Numbered from the stretch's first letter, positions 1 through 9,136 are shown. The stretch is 64,000 nucleotides of DNA from Shewanella sp. KT0246 (GCF_019654955.1 NZ_BPEV01000019.1:1-64000), one strand, 5' to 3'. Notes: generated by a model not told the origin, from the letters alone. Numbers and translations are program-made.

Positions 1-45
1 AAATTGGGTATTATTAAATTGAACTTATCATTGGGAGGTATTTAG

Positions 46-1011
46 ATGAGAGATATTAGCTATAGTGACCTAGATTTATTAAGCATTAATATTCTAGTGA
101 ATCTCTATGAAAACAAATCCGCGACATATGTATCTAATAAATTGAACGTACCAGCGCCCAAGATAAGCCGTTGCCTTAAACATGCTCGTGAAATTTTTGG
201 CAATGAGCTGTTTATACGTAAGAAGTATGGCCTAGTACCTAACGAGTTCGCAGGCAAGGTTTATCCCATTGCTAAGCAGATCTTGGAATGCTCTAATAGC
301 CTGCAGCAGCTGCATGGTGAGGCTATTGCTGATAATGTTCATAACTTTGAAATTGTCGCTCCTGATTTAGTGTCATTTCCTTTTCCTAAGATGCTATTAA
401 CATCTATTAGAGATGCAGGTAAAGATGTCAATTTTAATATCTCTGCTTGGAATAAGTCTTCCCTTGATCATATTGTTTCTGGGGATATTGATATTGGTAT
501 CTGCTGCAGTAAAGCGATAGGTAATCTCGAAAGTATAGATGATAACTTAGCTGTATTACCGTTAAAAAAATTAAATAAACTTTTTTTGATTTGTGATGAG
601 AAACATCCAATTCTAAAAGAAGAAATTACCTTAGAGTCAATTGCCAAATACCCATACGTTAATAGTAATGTTGGTGATGCGGAACAGAAAATGAGTGCGT
701 TTCAAGAGTATTGCTACCGTAAACAGATATCACTAAATACAGAAATGGATTTAAATGGTGTTTCTAGCTTATTCGAATACCTAAGACAAACTAACGCAGT
801 TGCGTTACTGCCTTATAGCTCTATATATAACATGATCAATACGACGCCTGGCTTGCATGCTTGTCGGCTAGCAGAAGTTGAATCAGAAAGGTTGTTTATG
901 GAAGTCAAACCACCAACCTTATATATGGTTTATAACAAGAATAATCATGAAACTAATTTCCAGTGGTTATCAGAAAAAATTCAAGGGTTAGTTCATTCCG
1001 CTTTGCATTAA
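46..1011 (+). CDS. LysR-family transcriptional regulator
   Basis: A 321-residue protein with an N-terminal winged helix-turn-helix (about residues 8-65; the stretch around PAPKISRCLKHAREIFG is the recognition helix region) followed by a LysR-type effector-binding domain. The ATG has a strong GGGAGGT ribosome site 9 bases upstream. The DNA-binding half resembles that of the regulator encoded on the other strand at 1184-2116 (shared pattern LN...PK.SR......RE.....ELFIR..YGL.PN), so the two are probably paralogues. Its target is unknown; no divergently transcribed partner lies inside the window because the upstream flank is cut. A terminator follows the stop codon. Confidence 0.88.
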   Translation: MRDISYSDLDLLSINILVNLYENKSATYVSNKLNVPAPKISRCLKHAREIFGNELFIRKKYGLVPNEFAGKVYPIAKQILECSNSLQQLHGEAIADNVHNFEIVAPDLVSFPFPKMLLTSIRDAGKDVNFNISAWNKSSLDHIVSGDIDIGICCSKAIGNLESIDDNLAVLPLKKLNKLFLICDEKHPILKEEITLESIAKYPYVNSNVGDAEQKMSAFQEYCYRKQISLNTEMDLNGVSSLFEYLRQTNAVALLPYSSIYNMINTTPGLHACRLAEVESERLFMEVKPPTLYMVYNKNNHETNFQWLSEKIQGLVHSALH

Positions 1012-1030
1012 AATTGCTGAGGGTTTATAA

Positions 1031-1069
1031 ATAAAAAGCCACTCAATGATGAGTGGCTTTTTATTTTTG
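1031..1069 (+). terminator. Rho-independent terminator after the first LysR gene
   Basis: A perfect 15-bp stem (1031-1045 with 1050-1064), loop ATGA, with A-rich and T-rich ends. Because both ends carry A/T tracts it could work in both directions and also stop transcripts of the convergent LysR gene ending at 1184. Confidence 0.85.
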
Positions 1070-1183
1070 GTTTAATTTATATATAAAAATAAATTAAATC
1101 TGAAATAGCTAATTCTATTATTTAATATTGCCATTTTTAGTTAGTTTATCAATACTAAGGTTTTTATATAAATTTTGATATGA

Positions 1184-2116
1184 CTATAAGTTATCTTGCA
1201 TAATACTAGATAAAAGAGAAGTAAATTCATTTTGATGCGTTTCATGAAATTGCAAAAAATGACTGGGGTGACGTAAATTATTAATATTTTTAAAGTGTTC
1301 TTTATAGAATTCAGTCATATCAACTAGCTCTACATCATCACGTTGTTTACTTAATTCAAACGGAAAAACTGATGGTGCCCAACAGACATCATCAGAGTGA
1401 ACGACTCGCTCGAATGCCATTAATAAGCTTGAAGTAATTAAGCTAATATTGGCTTTAAGATCGACAGTTTCGCAACAGCGACTAACGAGTTCATTGAGCT
1501 CTGAAGTCGGCCCATTATGAATGAAGACTAATCTATGGCTCAGAATCGCCTCTAGGGTAATTTCACCTTGAAGAATGGGGTGATCTTTACGTACTACCAA
1601 AAACCAAAATTCAACATCGCCTAACTTATTATTGATGACACTTTCGTGTTGAAATTCACGAGAAGAAATGGAGTAGTCCAGTTTGCCTTGTACAATCATT
1701 TGCTCCACATTTTCAACCCAAGGGTGAATATCTACCGTGTGGCTTATACCGAGGATCTCACTGGCTTCTTCAATCGACTTTAAGATGAAGGTCGACATTT
1801 GTTCTGGGGCGCCAATATGCAACATACGATGATGCTCTGGCTTTGTGTTAGCCACGTCAGCCATTTGATCATAGGCAGACACGATATTTTTTGCGAGAGG
1901 GTAAAGACGTTCGGCCATCGCATTAGGCTGTAAGCCATATTGCTGTCTGATAAATAACTCATCATGGATTACTTCACGCATGGTACTAAGTGCGCGACTG
2001 ACCTTTGGCTGAGTGCTGTTGAGCTTTTCGGCAACCACACTGCCATTTTTGAACTCAAAGAGGCCAATAAGGACCTTAAGAGTAAAATAATCTAATCTTG
2101 ATAGTTGCTTTTGCAT
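1184..2116 (-). CDS. LysR-family transcriptional regulator
   Basis: A 310-residue LysR regulator: winged helix-turn-helix at residues about 8-65 (TQPKVSRALSTMREVI) and a C-terminal periplasmic-binding-like effector domain. It is convergent with, and apparently paralogous to, the LysR gene at 46-1011. The effector and targets cannot be read from sequence. LysR proteins commonly control a divergently transcribed neighbour; here that is the NlpC/P60 lipoprotein gene across a 364-bp gap, but the gap is long and a hairpin sits just before that gene, so the link is weak. Confidence 0.87.
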   Translation of the reverse strand: MQKQLSRLDYFTLKVLIGLFEFKNGSVVAEKLNSTQPKVSRALSTMREVIHDELFIRQQYGLQPNAMAERLYPLAKNIVSAYDQMADVANTKPEHHRMLHIGAPEQMSTFILKSIEEASEILGISHTVDIHPWVENVEQMIVQGKLDYSISSREFQHESVINNKLGDVEFWFLVVRKDHPILQGEITLEAILSHRLVFIHNGPTSELNELVSRCCETVDLKANISLITSSLLMAFERVVHSDDVCWAPSVFPFELSKQRDDVELVDMTEFYKEHFKNINNLRHPSHFLQFHETHQNEFTSLLSSIMQDNL

Positions 2117-2480
2117 TCATTTTTACCAAGTGCTTGAGTTATTCCGATTTTGGGAACTTATCATAACAATCAGTGTCTAAACCGTGTTCAACTCACAGAT
2201 TACCCCTTTAGAGGTATTTTGGCACTATTGTATGACCTAAACACTATATTATTCAGCTAGATAAAAAATACAAATGAGATGCAGTTTATTGATTTGTATG
2301 TTTTTGGTGACAATAATATATAAAGTGTTGGTGGTTTTTTGTTTAGTTGTTAAGTTGATCGCGTTTGGGAAATTGCTGATTTTAGCACTGAATTTCAAGT
2401 AAAACGGTATTACACTGGCACTTCTTGTTCTAGCATGGGTTTATGCTAGTTTTTAACTAGTAGATAGGTGGAAATAAAGC
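2117..2480. other. Intergenic region between LysR and NlpC/P60 genes
   Basis: This 364-bp AT-rich stretch has no convincing gene. It should hold the promoters of both flanking genes. Visible structures are an inverted repeat ATACAAAT/ATTTGTAT (2268-2275 and 2292-2299) and a small hairpin followed by five Ts at 2430-2454. I could not assign promoter boxes with confidence. Confidence 0.6.
2430..2454 (+). terminator. Terminator-like hairpin before the NlpC/P60 gene
   Basis: CTAGCAT (2430-2436) pairs with ATGCTAG (2443-2449) around a six-base loop and is followed by TTTTT. It lies 26 bp upstream of the start codon at 2481, a position fitting a leader attenuator or a stop for incoming transcription. 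The stem is only 7 bp and AT-rich, so strength is uncertain. Confidence 0.4.
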
Positions 2481-2978
2481 ATGCTCAGATTGAGTCTGGT
2501 AATGTGCATTGGTCTGTTTTTATCAGCATGTGCGAGTCAGCCTGATACAAATAGCTCGCAGGCCCATGGCGATGCTAGTCAAGAGAGGATCCCCGTTAAG
2601 GCTGAAGGTACACTTTGGAATGAAGTGCAGTTACTGAAATTTCATCAGCAATGGCAAGGTACGCCATATCGTTTAGGCGGGTTGTCTCCAAAAGGCATAG
2701 ATTGTTCTGGGCTGGTGTATGTTGCTTATCAAGATCTTATCGGATCAAGTATTCCAAGAACGGTGCGGGGACAAACCAGCTTGGGCAACCGTATTGCAAA
2801 AAGTGATCTGCAAAGTGGTGATTTAGTGTTTTTTAAAACCACAGGTAGTGGACGCCATGTTGGGATCTATTTATCCGGCCATCGTTTTTTGCATGTGTCG
2901 ACTAAAAAAGGGGTGATGATTTCCAGTATGGATAATGTTTACTGGAAACCCCGCTATTGGTTTGCGAGTCGTTTATAG
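2481..2978 (+). CDS. NlpC/P60 peptidoglycan endopeptidase, lipoprotein (MepS/Spr-like)
   Basis: A 165-residue lipoprotein. The N-terminus is a lipoprotein signal with lipobox LSAC, lipidated Cys about residue 16. The NlpC/P60 domain fills the rest: catalytic Cys75 in DCSGLV, His126 in RHVGIY and His138 in FLHVS. Family members cut D-glutamyl-mDAP or mDAP-D-Ala peptide bonds in peptidoglycan and act in cell-wall growth or recycling at the outer membrane. The length matches small Spr/MepS-type proteins. It stands alone, with a LysR gene on one side and mogA on the other. Confidence 0.88.
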   Translation: MLRLSLVMCIGLFLSACASQPDTNSSQAHGDASQERIPVKAEGTLWNEVQLLKFHQQWQGTPYRLGGLSPKGIDCSGLVYVAYQDLIGSSIPRTVRGQTSLGNRIAKSDLQSGDLVFFKTTGSGRHVGIYLSGHRFLHVSTKKGVMISSMDNVYWKPRYWFASRL

Positions 2979-3192
2979 TGCTGATCTTATTGGTGGCGAA
3001 TGCTGTTTTCTTTTATCGTTGCCTATTCCCGATGAGCAAGTTTACCTAAGTCTAAGATCTACAAACCTGTGTTGTTAACTCTTGATCAATCTCTCCGCCT
3101 AAAGAGTAAAATTGTGGTATTTTAGCCGCATCTAAAGTCTAATTTTTATTTAGACGTACAGCAATTAAATGATCAAGTTTAAGGATTTTGTC

Positions 3193-3726
3193 ATGACCAA
3201 AGCTAAAATCGGTATTGTTACGGTAAGCGACCGTGCAAGTGCAGGCGTGTATGAAGATTTATCGGGAAAAGCCATTATTGATGTGCTAAATGAGTATTTA
3301 ACATCAGAGTGGGAACCTGTTTATAAGGTAATTCCTGATGAAACTGCAGATATTGAAGCCACGTTAATTGATATGGCCGATGTGCAAAACTGTAGCTTGA
3401 TTGTCACTACTGGCGGTACAGGTCCTGCTAAGCGTGATGTGACACCTGAAGCGACAGAAGCCGTTTGCGATCGCATGATGCCAGGCTTTGGTGAGCTAAT
3501 GCGCGCTGAATCATTAAAGTTTGTGCCTACAGCTATTTTATCTCGTCAAACAGCTGGTTTACGTGGTGACTCGCTGATTGTTAACTTACCTGGCAAACCA
3601 AAATCAATTCGTGAATGTTTAGATGCCGTATTCCCAGCAATTCCATACTGCATTGATTTAATGGATGGCCCATTCTTAGAGTGTGATGAGTCAGTCATCA
3701 AGCCGTTCAGACCAAAAGCAAAGTAA
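3193..3726 (+). CDS. mogA: Molybdopterin adenylyltransferase MogA
   Basis: MogA adenylylates molybdopterin before molybdate insertion, a late step in molybdenum cofactor synthesis in the cytoplasm. The 177-residue protein has the MoaB/Mog fold motifs, including the TTGGTGPAKRDVTPEA loop that binds molybdopterin and the later LPGKPKSIREC segment. I chose the ATG at 3193 because AAGGA lies 7 bases upstream; an in-frame ATG at 3169 would add eight unlikely residues. Its product is needed by the arsenate reductase and both formate dehydrogenases in this window, but it is not in an operon with them. Confidence 0.93.
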   Translation: MTKAKIGIVTVSDRASAGVYEDLSGKAIIDVLNEYLTSEWEPVYKVIPDETADIEATLIDMADVQNCSLIVTTGGTGPAKRDVTPEATEAVCDRMMPGFGELMRAESLKFVPTAILSRQTAGLRGDSLIVNLPGKPKSIRECLDAVFPAIPYCIDLMDGPFLECDESVIKPFRPKAK

Positions 3727-3741
3727 TCTAATATTTGTTTA

Positions 3742-3776
3742 CTATAGGGTGAAATGCTTATGTCTTCACCCTATAG
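3742..3776 (+). terminator. Strong hairpin downstream of mogA
   Basis: Twelve perfect base pairs (3742-3753 with 3765-3776) and an 11-base loop, 15 bp after the mogA stop. No T-run follows, so it may act as an mRNA 3'-end stabiliser or a weak terminator rather than a classical intrinsic terminator. Confidence 0.5.
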
Positions 3777-3953
3777 CTACATTTCAAACCATTCATCAAA
3801 GCTTAACTCTTCTGTATTACACCGCGCTTAGCCCGTCATTTATCAGTCATCATCACATGATTGTAATGAGCACTTGTAAGCCTATCTATTGCGGCTCTTC
3901 TCAATTATCGCTAGTTGCTTATTTTCGACATAACGGATGACTGCAGCTAATGA

Positions 3954-4133
3954 CTACAGCCCTTTTCTAAAGATCAAATGCGCGCTATAGCCAGAAAATA
4001 TGGCAAGAAATGGAATGGCAATGAGATGTACAAATACATTGGGTGCAGTACTGAAGTTTAGTGACAGTAATAACCCCCAACTGACGAAAAGATAACTCAA
4101 ACTGACAATAATATGCTGGCTGACTTTTTTCAT
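3954..4133 (-). CDS. Small two-helix membrane protein, unknown function
   Basis: I do not recognise this 59-residue protein. It begins MKKVSQHIIV and has two hydrophobic helices (about residues 7-26 and 33-54) ending in a short basic tail FRKGL. The ATG at 4133 is preceded by AAGGAC at a good spacing; a longer reading frame to 4238 exists but its extra 35 residues lack a ribosome site and membrane character. It is divergent from the DJ-1/AraC regulator at 4251, which may control it. Confidence 0.55.
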   Translation of the reverse strand: MKKVSQHIIVSLSYLFVSWGLLLSLNFSTAPNVFVHLIAIPFLAIFSGYSAHLIFRKGL

Positions 4134-4250
4134 GACTTGTGTCCTTACTGCTAATGACTCACTGTGATTAACAGTATAAAAACTAGACAAATTGATTTTA
4201 AGTGTCATTATTGACAAATATAAAGTCAAAAGTGACATTTTGAGGTCGTG

Positions 4251-5258
4251 ATGAAAACAATTTATATTTTAGCGGCGGGTAACGTGGTGGCGAGCGGCCT
4301 GGTGAGCTTTTTAGATGTATTTAGTTTTTGTAATGCCTATTGGCGTCGTATTAATCAAGATGTCAAAGAAGACTTGTTTCATTGTCATGTCATTTCAGCT
4401 GACGGTCATAACGTAAAAACCAATCAAGGTTTTGAAGTACCCGCCAAAGGGCTAGCGCATCCTGATGATATTTTGCAGGCTGATGCCGTTATTCTGGCCT
4501 CGGCCTTTGTGACTAATCGGGCTGAGTTTCAAGCATTTTTAACCGATTTTGAGCCTTTAATAGCACCACTGTCGCGCTTTTCAGCTGCTGAAAAGCCTGT
4601 TGCGGCTTATTGTTCAGCAACATTACTGCTTGCTGCATCTGGCTTATTAAACCAAAGGCGAGCCACAACAGTGTGGTGGCTTAGCGAGATGTTTGAGCGC
4701 AATTTCAAAGATGTGAAGTTATGTATGGATTCATTAGTGGTGTCTGATGGCCATATCCATACCGCAGGCGCGACCACCTCAAATTTAAGCTTGGCGCTGC
4801 ATCTTATTTCGATTTTAGCGGGTGAACAAATGGCGCAGCAGATGGCGAAAATATTGCTGATCGATCCTAATCGCAGCTCTCAACAACCCTTTATGACAAT
4901 GGCGATTAATCCTGAACAGCATAAAGACGAATTAATACATAACGTCCAGCGTTGGATGCAGGATGACTTGAGCCAACACTGGTTGTTAGATGACATTGCA
5001 GATAAGTTTGCCGTAGGCAAGCGCACGTTGATTAGGCGCTTTAAAAAAGCCGTGAATGAAACGCCAGCGAGCTATATGCAGCGCCTTCGAGTAGATGAAG
5101 CAAAAAGGTTGCTAGAAACAACAGAATTGGCCATTGAGCAAATTGTCGAGCGGGTCGGGTATGAGGATGTTAGCTCGTTTAGAAAACTATTCATCCAGCT
5201 TACCAGTTTAAGCCCGCGTGCTTATCGACAAAAATTTAATACCTATGCCTGCTGCTAG
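4251..5258 (+). CDS. GlxA-like AraC-family regulator with DJ-1/PfpI domain
   Basis: A 335-residue regulator with two parts. Residues about 1-190 form a DJ-1/PfpI (class I glutamine amidotransferase-like) domain including the nucleophile-elbow motif AAYCSAT. Residues about 225-330 form an AraC DNA-binding domain with two helix-turn-helix units (VGKRTLIRRFKKAV and VGYEDVSSFRKLF). Relatives such as FtrA, GlxA and CdhR sense small metabolites. GTG at 4248 and ATG at 4251 are both possible; GAGG at 4242-4245 favours ATG. The target is unknown; the divergent small membrane protein is the nearest candidate. Confidence 0.87.
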   Translation: MKTIYILAAGNVVASGLVSFLDVFSFCNAYWRRINQDVKEDLFHCHVISADGHNVKTNQGFEVPAKGLAHPDDILQADAVILASAFVTNRAEFQAFLTDFEPLIAPLSRFSAAEKPVAAYCSATLLLAASGLLNQRRATTVWWLSEMFERNFKDVKLCMDSLVVSDGHIHTAGATTSNLSLALHLISILAGEQMAQQMAKILLIDPNRSSQQPFMTMAINPEQHKDELIHNVQRWMQDDLSQHWLLDDIADKFAVGKRTLIRRFKKAVNETPASYMQRLRVDEAKRLLETTELAIEQIVERVGYEDVSSFRKLFIQLTSLSPRAYRQKFNTYACC

Positions 5259-5287
5259 CGATACTTTTTTTGGGCTTTGAGTGCCAA

Positions 5288-5524
5288 CTAAAGTGAGTTA
5301 ATTTGCTGCTTTAAATCATACTCTGGCTCAGTGACAATTTTCTCAAGAGTGGCAATTCGCTGCTTGAGTTCATTGTTTTGTTGTCGCAGTAACTTCATTT
5401 CTTCAGTTTGATGACCTGACTTATTAGCGCTTTTTGACTTCATATACTGCTTAAAAATTTCAGTCGCTGTAGTGCCAACAGTAATCACAATGACTAAAGC
5501 TACAATGGCGTATTCTTGTTCCAT
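5288..5524 (-). CDS. PspB-like small membrane protein with coiled coil
   Basis: A 78-residue protein with one N-terminal transmembrane helix (about residues 6-23), a basic linker and a heptad-rich coiled coil (about 42-65, MKLLRQQNNELKQRIATLEK). This order matches phage-shock protein B, which signals membrane stress with PspC and PspA, and the segment LKQRIATLEKIV resembles the PspB tail. No pspA or pspC is adjacent, so the name is by architecture only. The start has a GGAG-type site just upstream on the minus strand. Confidence 0.6.
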   Translation of the reverse strand: MEQEYAIVALVIVITVGTTATEIFKQYMKSKSANKSGHQTEEMKLLRQQNNELKQRIATLEKIVTEPEYDLKQQINSL

Positions 5525-5551
5525 AACAGACTCCTTCCTATATGAGGGTTT

Positions 5552-5597
5552 ATACCAATCAGCATAAGAATGATCACTTATTTATCCAGATTGGTAT
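5552..5597. repeat. Inverted repeat ATACCAATC / GATTGGTAT
   Basis: Nine-base arms (5552-5560 and 5589-5597) around a 28-base AT-rich spacer, between the PspB-like gene and the end of the ABC permease gene. TATACCAATC-type palindromes are, from memory, common dispersed intergenic repeats in Shewanella and related marine bacteria. It could also help end the ABC operon transcript, which comes from the right. Confidence 0.45.
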
Positions 5598-5650
5598 TAG
5601 CATGATGAGCAAGCTTGGTATTCAACCTTACCCATGCATGCCTTTAACGT

Positions 5651-6799
5651 TTACAAACCAAATACTACTTTCTCGCTTTTCAGCAGTTTCTCTAGCCCTA
5701 ATGCCAGTGCAATTGACAGTACCAGTGTGGCTGCAGATGACACCAATAATTGCAGCATTGGTATTTCCCGTCCTTTAATAAAGGCCATTAGGGCTTGCTG
5801 TTGACCTGAAACAGGTAACCATTCCAGTACATCAGGGGCGATGTTGTAGCTCGCTGCCATTGATAAAGCGAGCGGGACAAACAGCACCATGGTGAGATAG
5901 GACTGAGCCTCTTTAAATGTTTTGGCCATAAATGACACAAACAATTGTAGGGTCGCCGCCATAATGGCGAGTGGAATGCCAATAAATAGCATTAGCCCCA
6001 TAAAGTCTGGCGAAATATTTACGCTAAAGCCAAGCTCTTGCCAAGGCACAAAGGTGTAGGCAAATTTAGACACGATTAAAATCAGCAATAAGCCCAGCAA
6101 TGCAAAGCAGGTGACTGCAATGATTTTACCTAGTACTAATTGGCGTGTACTAATAGGGTGGCTTAACAGCAGTGCTAATGAATTACGTTCACGTTCGCCC
6201 GCACTGGTATCAATAGCCAGGTTCATGCCTGAGATAAACACCGAATAAATCATGGTGAAAATGGCAATTCCTAAAATAAAGCCGCCTTTAGAATCTGGCG
6301 TTGCTTGATCTTCTACTACCACTTTAATTGGCTGCACAACAGCGGGGTTAATCCCACGTGCAATGAGACGTAAGCTGCCCATTTCACCGCTGTAGGCTTG
6401 CAGTTGGTTTTCAACTCTGCGAATGGATTGCTGTAGCTTTTCATTTGAGTTATCGGCGATTAAGGTGATTTCAGCAGGCTTTGCTTTCGCCATGTGCGCT
6501 GCGTAATCGTCACTGATGACGAGCTCGATATCTTTGACATCTTTAGCTGTAACCCCTTCGTCAGTTGAAGCGTTAATGCCGCGATTATTTAAGAATCGGA
6601 CTAGATCAGGCGCGTTGTCGGCATTGGTGATCTTGATGTTGAGATCTTCAGGGGTCGATAGTTGCCCAATCAACACCATAAACATGCCGCACATTAACAG
6701 CGGGGTACCGATGGCATAATATAGACCTGCCATTACTGAGCGTTTGTCACGCATTGCGTCGATGAGTTCTTTGCGAACCATTGCTATAACTGTTTTCAT
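5651..6799 (-). CDS. ABC-2 type transporter permease (NatB-like)
   Basis: A 382-residue inner-membrane permease of the ABC-2 (NatB/YhaP) class. One transmembrane helix near residues 20-46 is followed by a large extracytoplasmic domain (about 48-175) and then five or so helices (from about 178 to the C-terminus). It overlaps the ATPase gene upstream by one base (6799), so the two are translationally linked and form one exporter. NatAB relatives export sodium or toxic compounds; the substrate here is unknown. The secreted S33 peptidase gene starts this same three-gene unit. Confidence 0.86.
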   Translation of the reverse strand: MKTVIAMVRKELIDAMRDKRSVMAGLYYAIGTPLLMCGMFMVLIGQLSTPEDLNIKITNADNAPDLVRFLNNRGINASTDEGVTAKDVKDIELVISDDYAAHMAKAKPAEITLIADNSNEKLQQSIRRVENQLQAYSGEMGSLRLIARGINPAVVQPIKVVVEDQATPDSKGGFILGIAIFTMIYSVFISGMNLAIDTSAGERERNSLALLLSHPISTRQLVLGKIIAVTCFALLGLLLILIVSKFAYTFVPWQELGFSVNISPDFMGLMLFIGIPLAIMAATLQLFVSFMAKTFKEAQSYLTMVLFVPLALSMAASYNIAPDVLEWLPVSGQQQALMAFIKGREIPMLQLLVSSAATLVLSIALALGLEKLLKSEKVVFGL

Positions 6800-7533
6800 T
6801 AGGCTGCGATTCCTTCGTCAGTACCGATGAGTTTAATAAAGGCTTCTTCCAGTGAGGTTTCACCCGTTTGTTGGCAAAGCTCTTCTGGGCTACCTGTGGC
6901 AACCACTTTACCGTTAGCCATCACGATGACTTGGTCACATAAAGCGGCCACTTCTTGCATGACGTGGCTTGAAAACAACACGCAATGGCCTGCTTTTTTA
7001 AGCTCAATTAAAATATCTCGCAGTAACCTGGTACTCATGACATCTAAGCCACGTGTTGGCTCGTCTAAAATGATGTTGGTTGGCTGGTGCACTATCGCTT
7101 GGGCTAATGCAGTTTTCATGCGTTGCCCTTGTGAGAAACCTTTACATCGACGGTCGGCAATATCTTCGAGTTTTAATTGCGCGATGACATTGGCTGTTGC
7201 TTGTTTAGCATCAGCCTTTGACATGCCGCTGAGTTCGGCAAAGTAGCTAATGTATTCTCTTGGCGATAATCGCTCATATAAACCAAATGGGTCTGGGAAT
7301 AAACCTAATTGTGCTTTTGCTTTTGTCGGCTCTTTGGCAACATCAATACCATCGATTTCGGCATGGCCTTCATCTGCCGCTAATAAGCCAAACACTGTTC
7401 GTAGACAGGTGGTTTTACCCGCGCCATTTGGGCCAAGTAGTCCAGTAATATGACCGTCATGAGCACTAAAGCTGAGGTTATCCAGTGCTTGTACGTCGCC
7501 AATTTTTTTCGATAAATTCGATACAGTAATCAT
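6799..7533 (-). CDS. ABC transporter ATP-binding protein (NatA-like)
   Basis: A 244-residue ATPase with Walker A (LGPNGAGKTT, about residues 34-43), the Q-loop region, signature FSQGQRMK and Walker B plus D-loop (IILDEPTRGLD). It powers the permease encoded directly downstream. Its start lies two bases after the stop of the S33 peptidase gene, so all three genes on this strand are very likely one operon. The substrate is not evident. Confidence 0.92.
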   Translation of the reverse strand: MITVSNLSKKIGDVQALDNLSFSAHDGHITGLLGPNGAGKTTCLRTVFGLLAADEGHAEIDGIDVAKEPTKAKAQLGLFPDPFGLYERLSPREYISYFAELSGMSKADAKQATANVIAQLKLEDIADRRCKGFSQGQRMKTALAQAIVHQPTNIILDEPTRGLDVMSTRLLRDILIELKKAGHCVLFSSHVMQEVAALCDQVIVMANGKVVATGSPEELCQQTGETSLEEAFIKLIGTDEGIAA

Positions 7534-7535
7534 GA

Positions 7536-9086
7536 TTATTCTTCCTCAGCGTCAGCTGAAAGGGTTTCAACTGAGTTGGCATTTAAGTAAAAGCTTCTAC
7601 GGACATCCTTTTCTAAGCATTTACCGTCAATGTTATCTATCGAGCCACTGCTAACTAAATCTGCGATGAGATCGTTACCGCAGCTTTGATAAGCCACGCC
7701 ATGGGTAGCAAATTCAGAGACAAAATGTTTAGCATTAGTGAGTTTTTCTGTGGCCATATCGCCCCAGCTTGGTGGCGTTGCAGGATCTAGCTCACCTGAA
7801 AGCAAGAGGGTAGGAATGTCACTTGCGATAGCATCGCTAAAGCTGTTATCTACTTGCGGCATATTCCACACGCTGCACGTTGCCTCTAGTCCTTCTATCA
7901 TGGTGCCTCCCATGTAAGAGTCTTGTGCTTGTTCGCGCATGCTTGTTGTGATGCGATGAATGTCTTCGCCACAAACTACAGAGGCGTGCATTCCCATGGC
8001 GATACCTGTGCTATCTGAGGTTAAGGTGTAAATGCCTAATATGGGTTGGTAGTTCCCCAGAGCGGCTTGATGAATTGCATGCGGCGTTAACGAGCGAATG
8101 TTGGGCATGTATAGCGCCATTCTAATCGCACCGTTAAATTTACCTCGAGTCAGCAAAAAGCTGGTTAGCTCATCAGTTTGTGGATCGCGTACTTGTGTCT
8201 TGACTGGGGATTCAGCTAACTGATTATCGACAGAGATGAAATCTTGTTCAAGATCCGGGAATTGCTGACCGCATAAACTGTTTTGCTGACAGTCTTTAAA
8301 AAGAAGGGCGTAGCCTCTATCGATGGCTTCACCAATAGCGATAACACTTTGCTGCATTGGTACAACACCATCTAAAGTCACGGTGGCGACCGCATTTGGA
8401 TGTTCACGCATATATAGCTGCGCCATACGGGTACCGTACGATACACCATATAAATGCAGTTTTTCATAACCTAAGTGTTGGCGAATAGCTTCAAAGTCAG
8501 TTAACGCCGTTAAGCTGCCATATTGAGTGACATCAGCATCTATTTCATCTAAGCAGGCTTGAGTGTCTTTCACATAGTCCATATCGTCATCATTAAACGA
8601 TAGCACTGACATATCGTCATCATCACAGGCTAAGATATTAGATTGCCCAGTCCCACGTTGGTCAATCAATAAAATGTCGCGATCTTGACGGACTTTAGCC
8701 AGTACGCGGTCAAACCCTGCGGCATTTTCAATGGCTGATTGTCCTGGTCCGCCAGCAATGGCAAGCATGGCTTGTTTTTTAAAGCTGGGTTTAATCGCTG
8801 GTAATACAGCGTAATGAACGGTGATTTTCTTGCCATCAGGCTTGGCTGGATTTTCAGCCAATAATAATGAGCCGCACTGCACTTGCTCAGATAAACCATC
8901 AACATAACACGCTGAAAGTGGAGCTTGTTCAATAGCAACAGTGCTTTCATCTGCCGCAGCAGATAAGCTCATCATAGACAGTAAACCAACTTGAACGGCG
9001 CTTATCAGCTTTGATTTTGTTGTCAGCCAACGGGCATTGCTTACCTTGTTATAGGTTCCTTGCAACATAACTTTTCCGATGTTCAT
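7536..9086 (-). CDS. Secreted alpha/beta-hydrolase peptidase, S33 family (TAP-like)
   Basis: A 516-residue exported hydrolase. After an unusually long N-terminus (residues 1-45, with hydrophobic core LISAVQVGLLSMMSLSAAA) comes an alpha/beta-hydrolase domain: oxyanion region AIAGGPGQSA, DQRGTG, nucleophile Ser in GVSYGTRM, acid Asp in SGELDPATP and His in THGVAYQSCG. The C-terminal part is the TAP-like cap found in tripeptidyl aminopeptidases. The ATG at 9086 is supported by AAGGAAAG upstream. It heads an operon with a NatAB-like exporter, so peptide processing outside the cytoplasm may be coupled to export. Confidence 0.85.
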   Translation of the reverse strand: MNIGKVMLQGTYNKVSNARWLTTKSKLISAVQVGLLSMMSLSAAADESTVAIEQAPLSACYVDGLSEQVQCGSLLLAENPAKPDGKKITVHYAVLPAIKPSFKKQAMLAIAGGPGQSAIENAAGFDRVLAKVRQDRDILLIDQRGTGQSNILACDDDDMSVLSFNDDDMDYVKDTQACLDEIDADVTQYGSLTALTDFEAIRQHLGYEKLHLYGVSYGTRMAQLYMREHPNAVATVTLDGVVPMQQSVIAIGEAIDRGYALLFKDCQQNSLCGQQFPDLEQDFISVDNQLAESPVKTQVRDPQTDELTSFLLTRGKFNGAIRMALYMPNIRSLTPHAIHQAALGNYQPILGIYTLTSDSTGIAMGMHASVVCGEDIHRITTSMREQAQDSYMGGTMIEGLEATCSVWNMPQVDNSFSDAIASDIPTLLLSGELDPATPPSWGDMATEKLTNAKHFVSEFATHGVAYQSCGNDLIADLVSSGSIDNIDGKCLEKDVRRSFYLNANSVETLSADAEEE

Positions 9087-9136
9087 TACATCTTTCCTTT
9101 TTGCATTTCAGGATGATTGTGGTAACTTAACATTAG

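Noticed and set aside
3683-3940. 85-codon frame after mogA
   Set aside because: Overlaps mogA out of frame, spans a strong hairpin and has no family resemblance.
6827-7246. 139-codon plus-strand frame inside the NatA-like gene
   Set aside because: Antisense shadow of the conserved ATPase.
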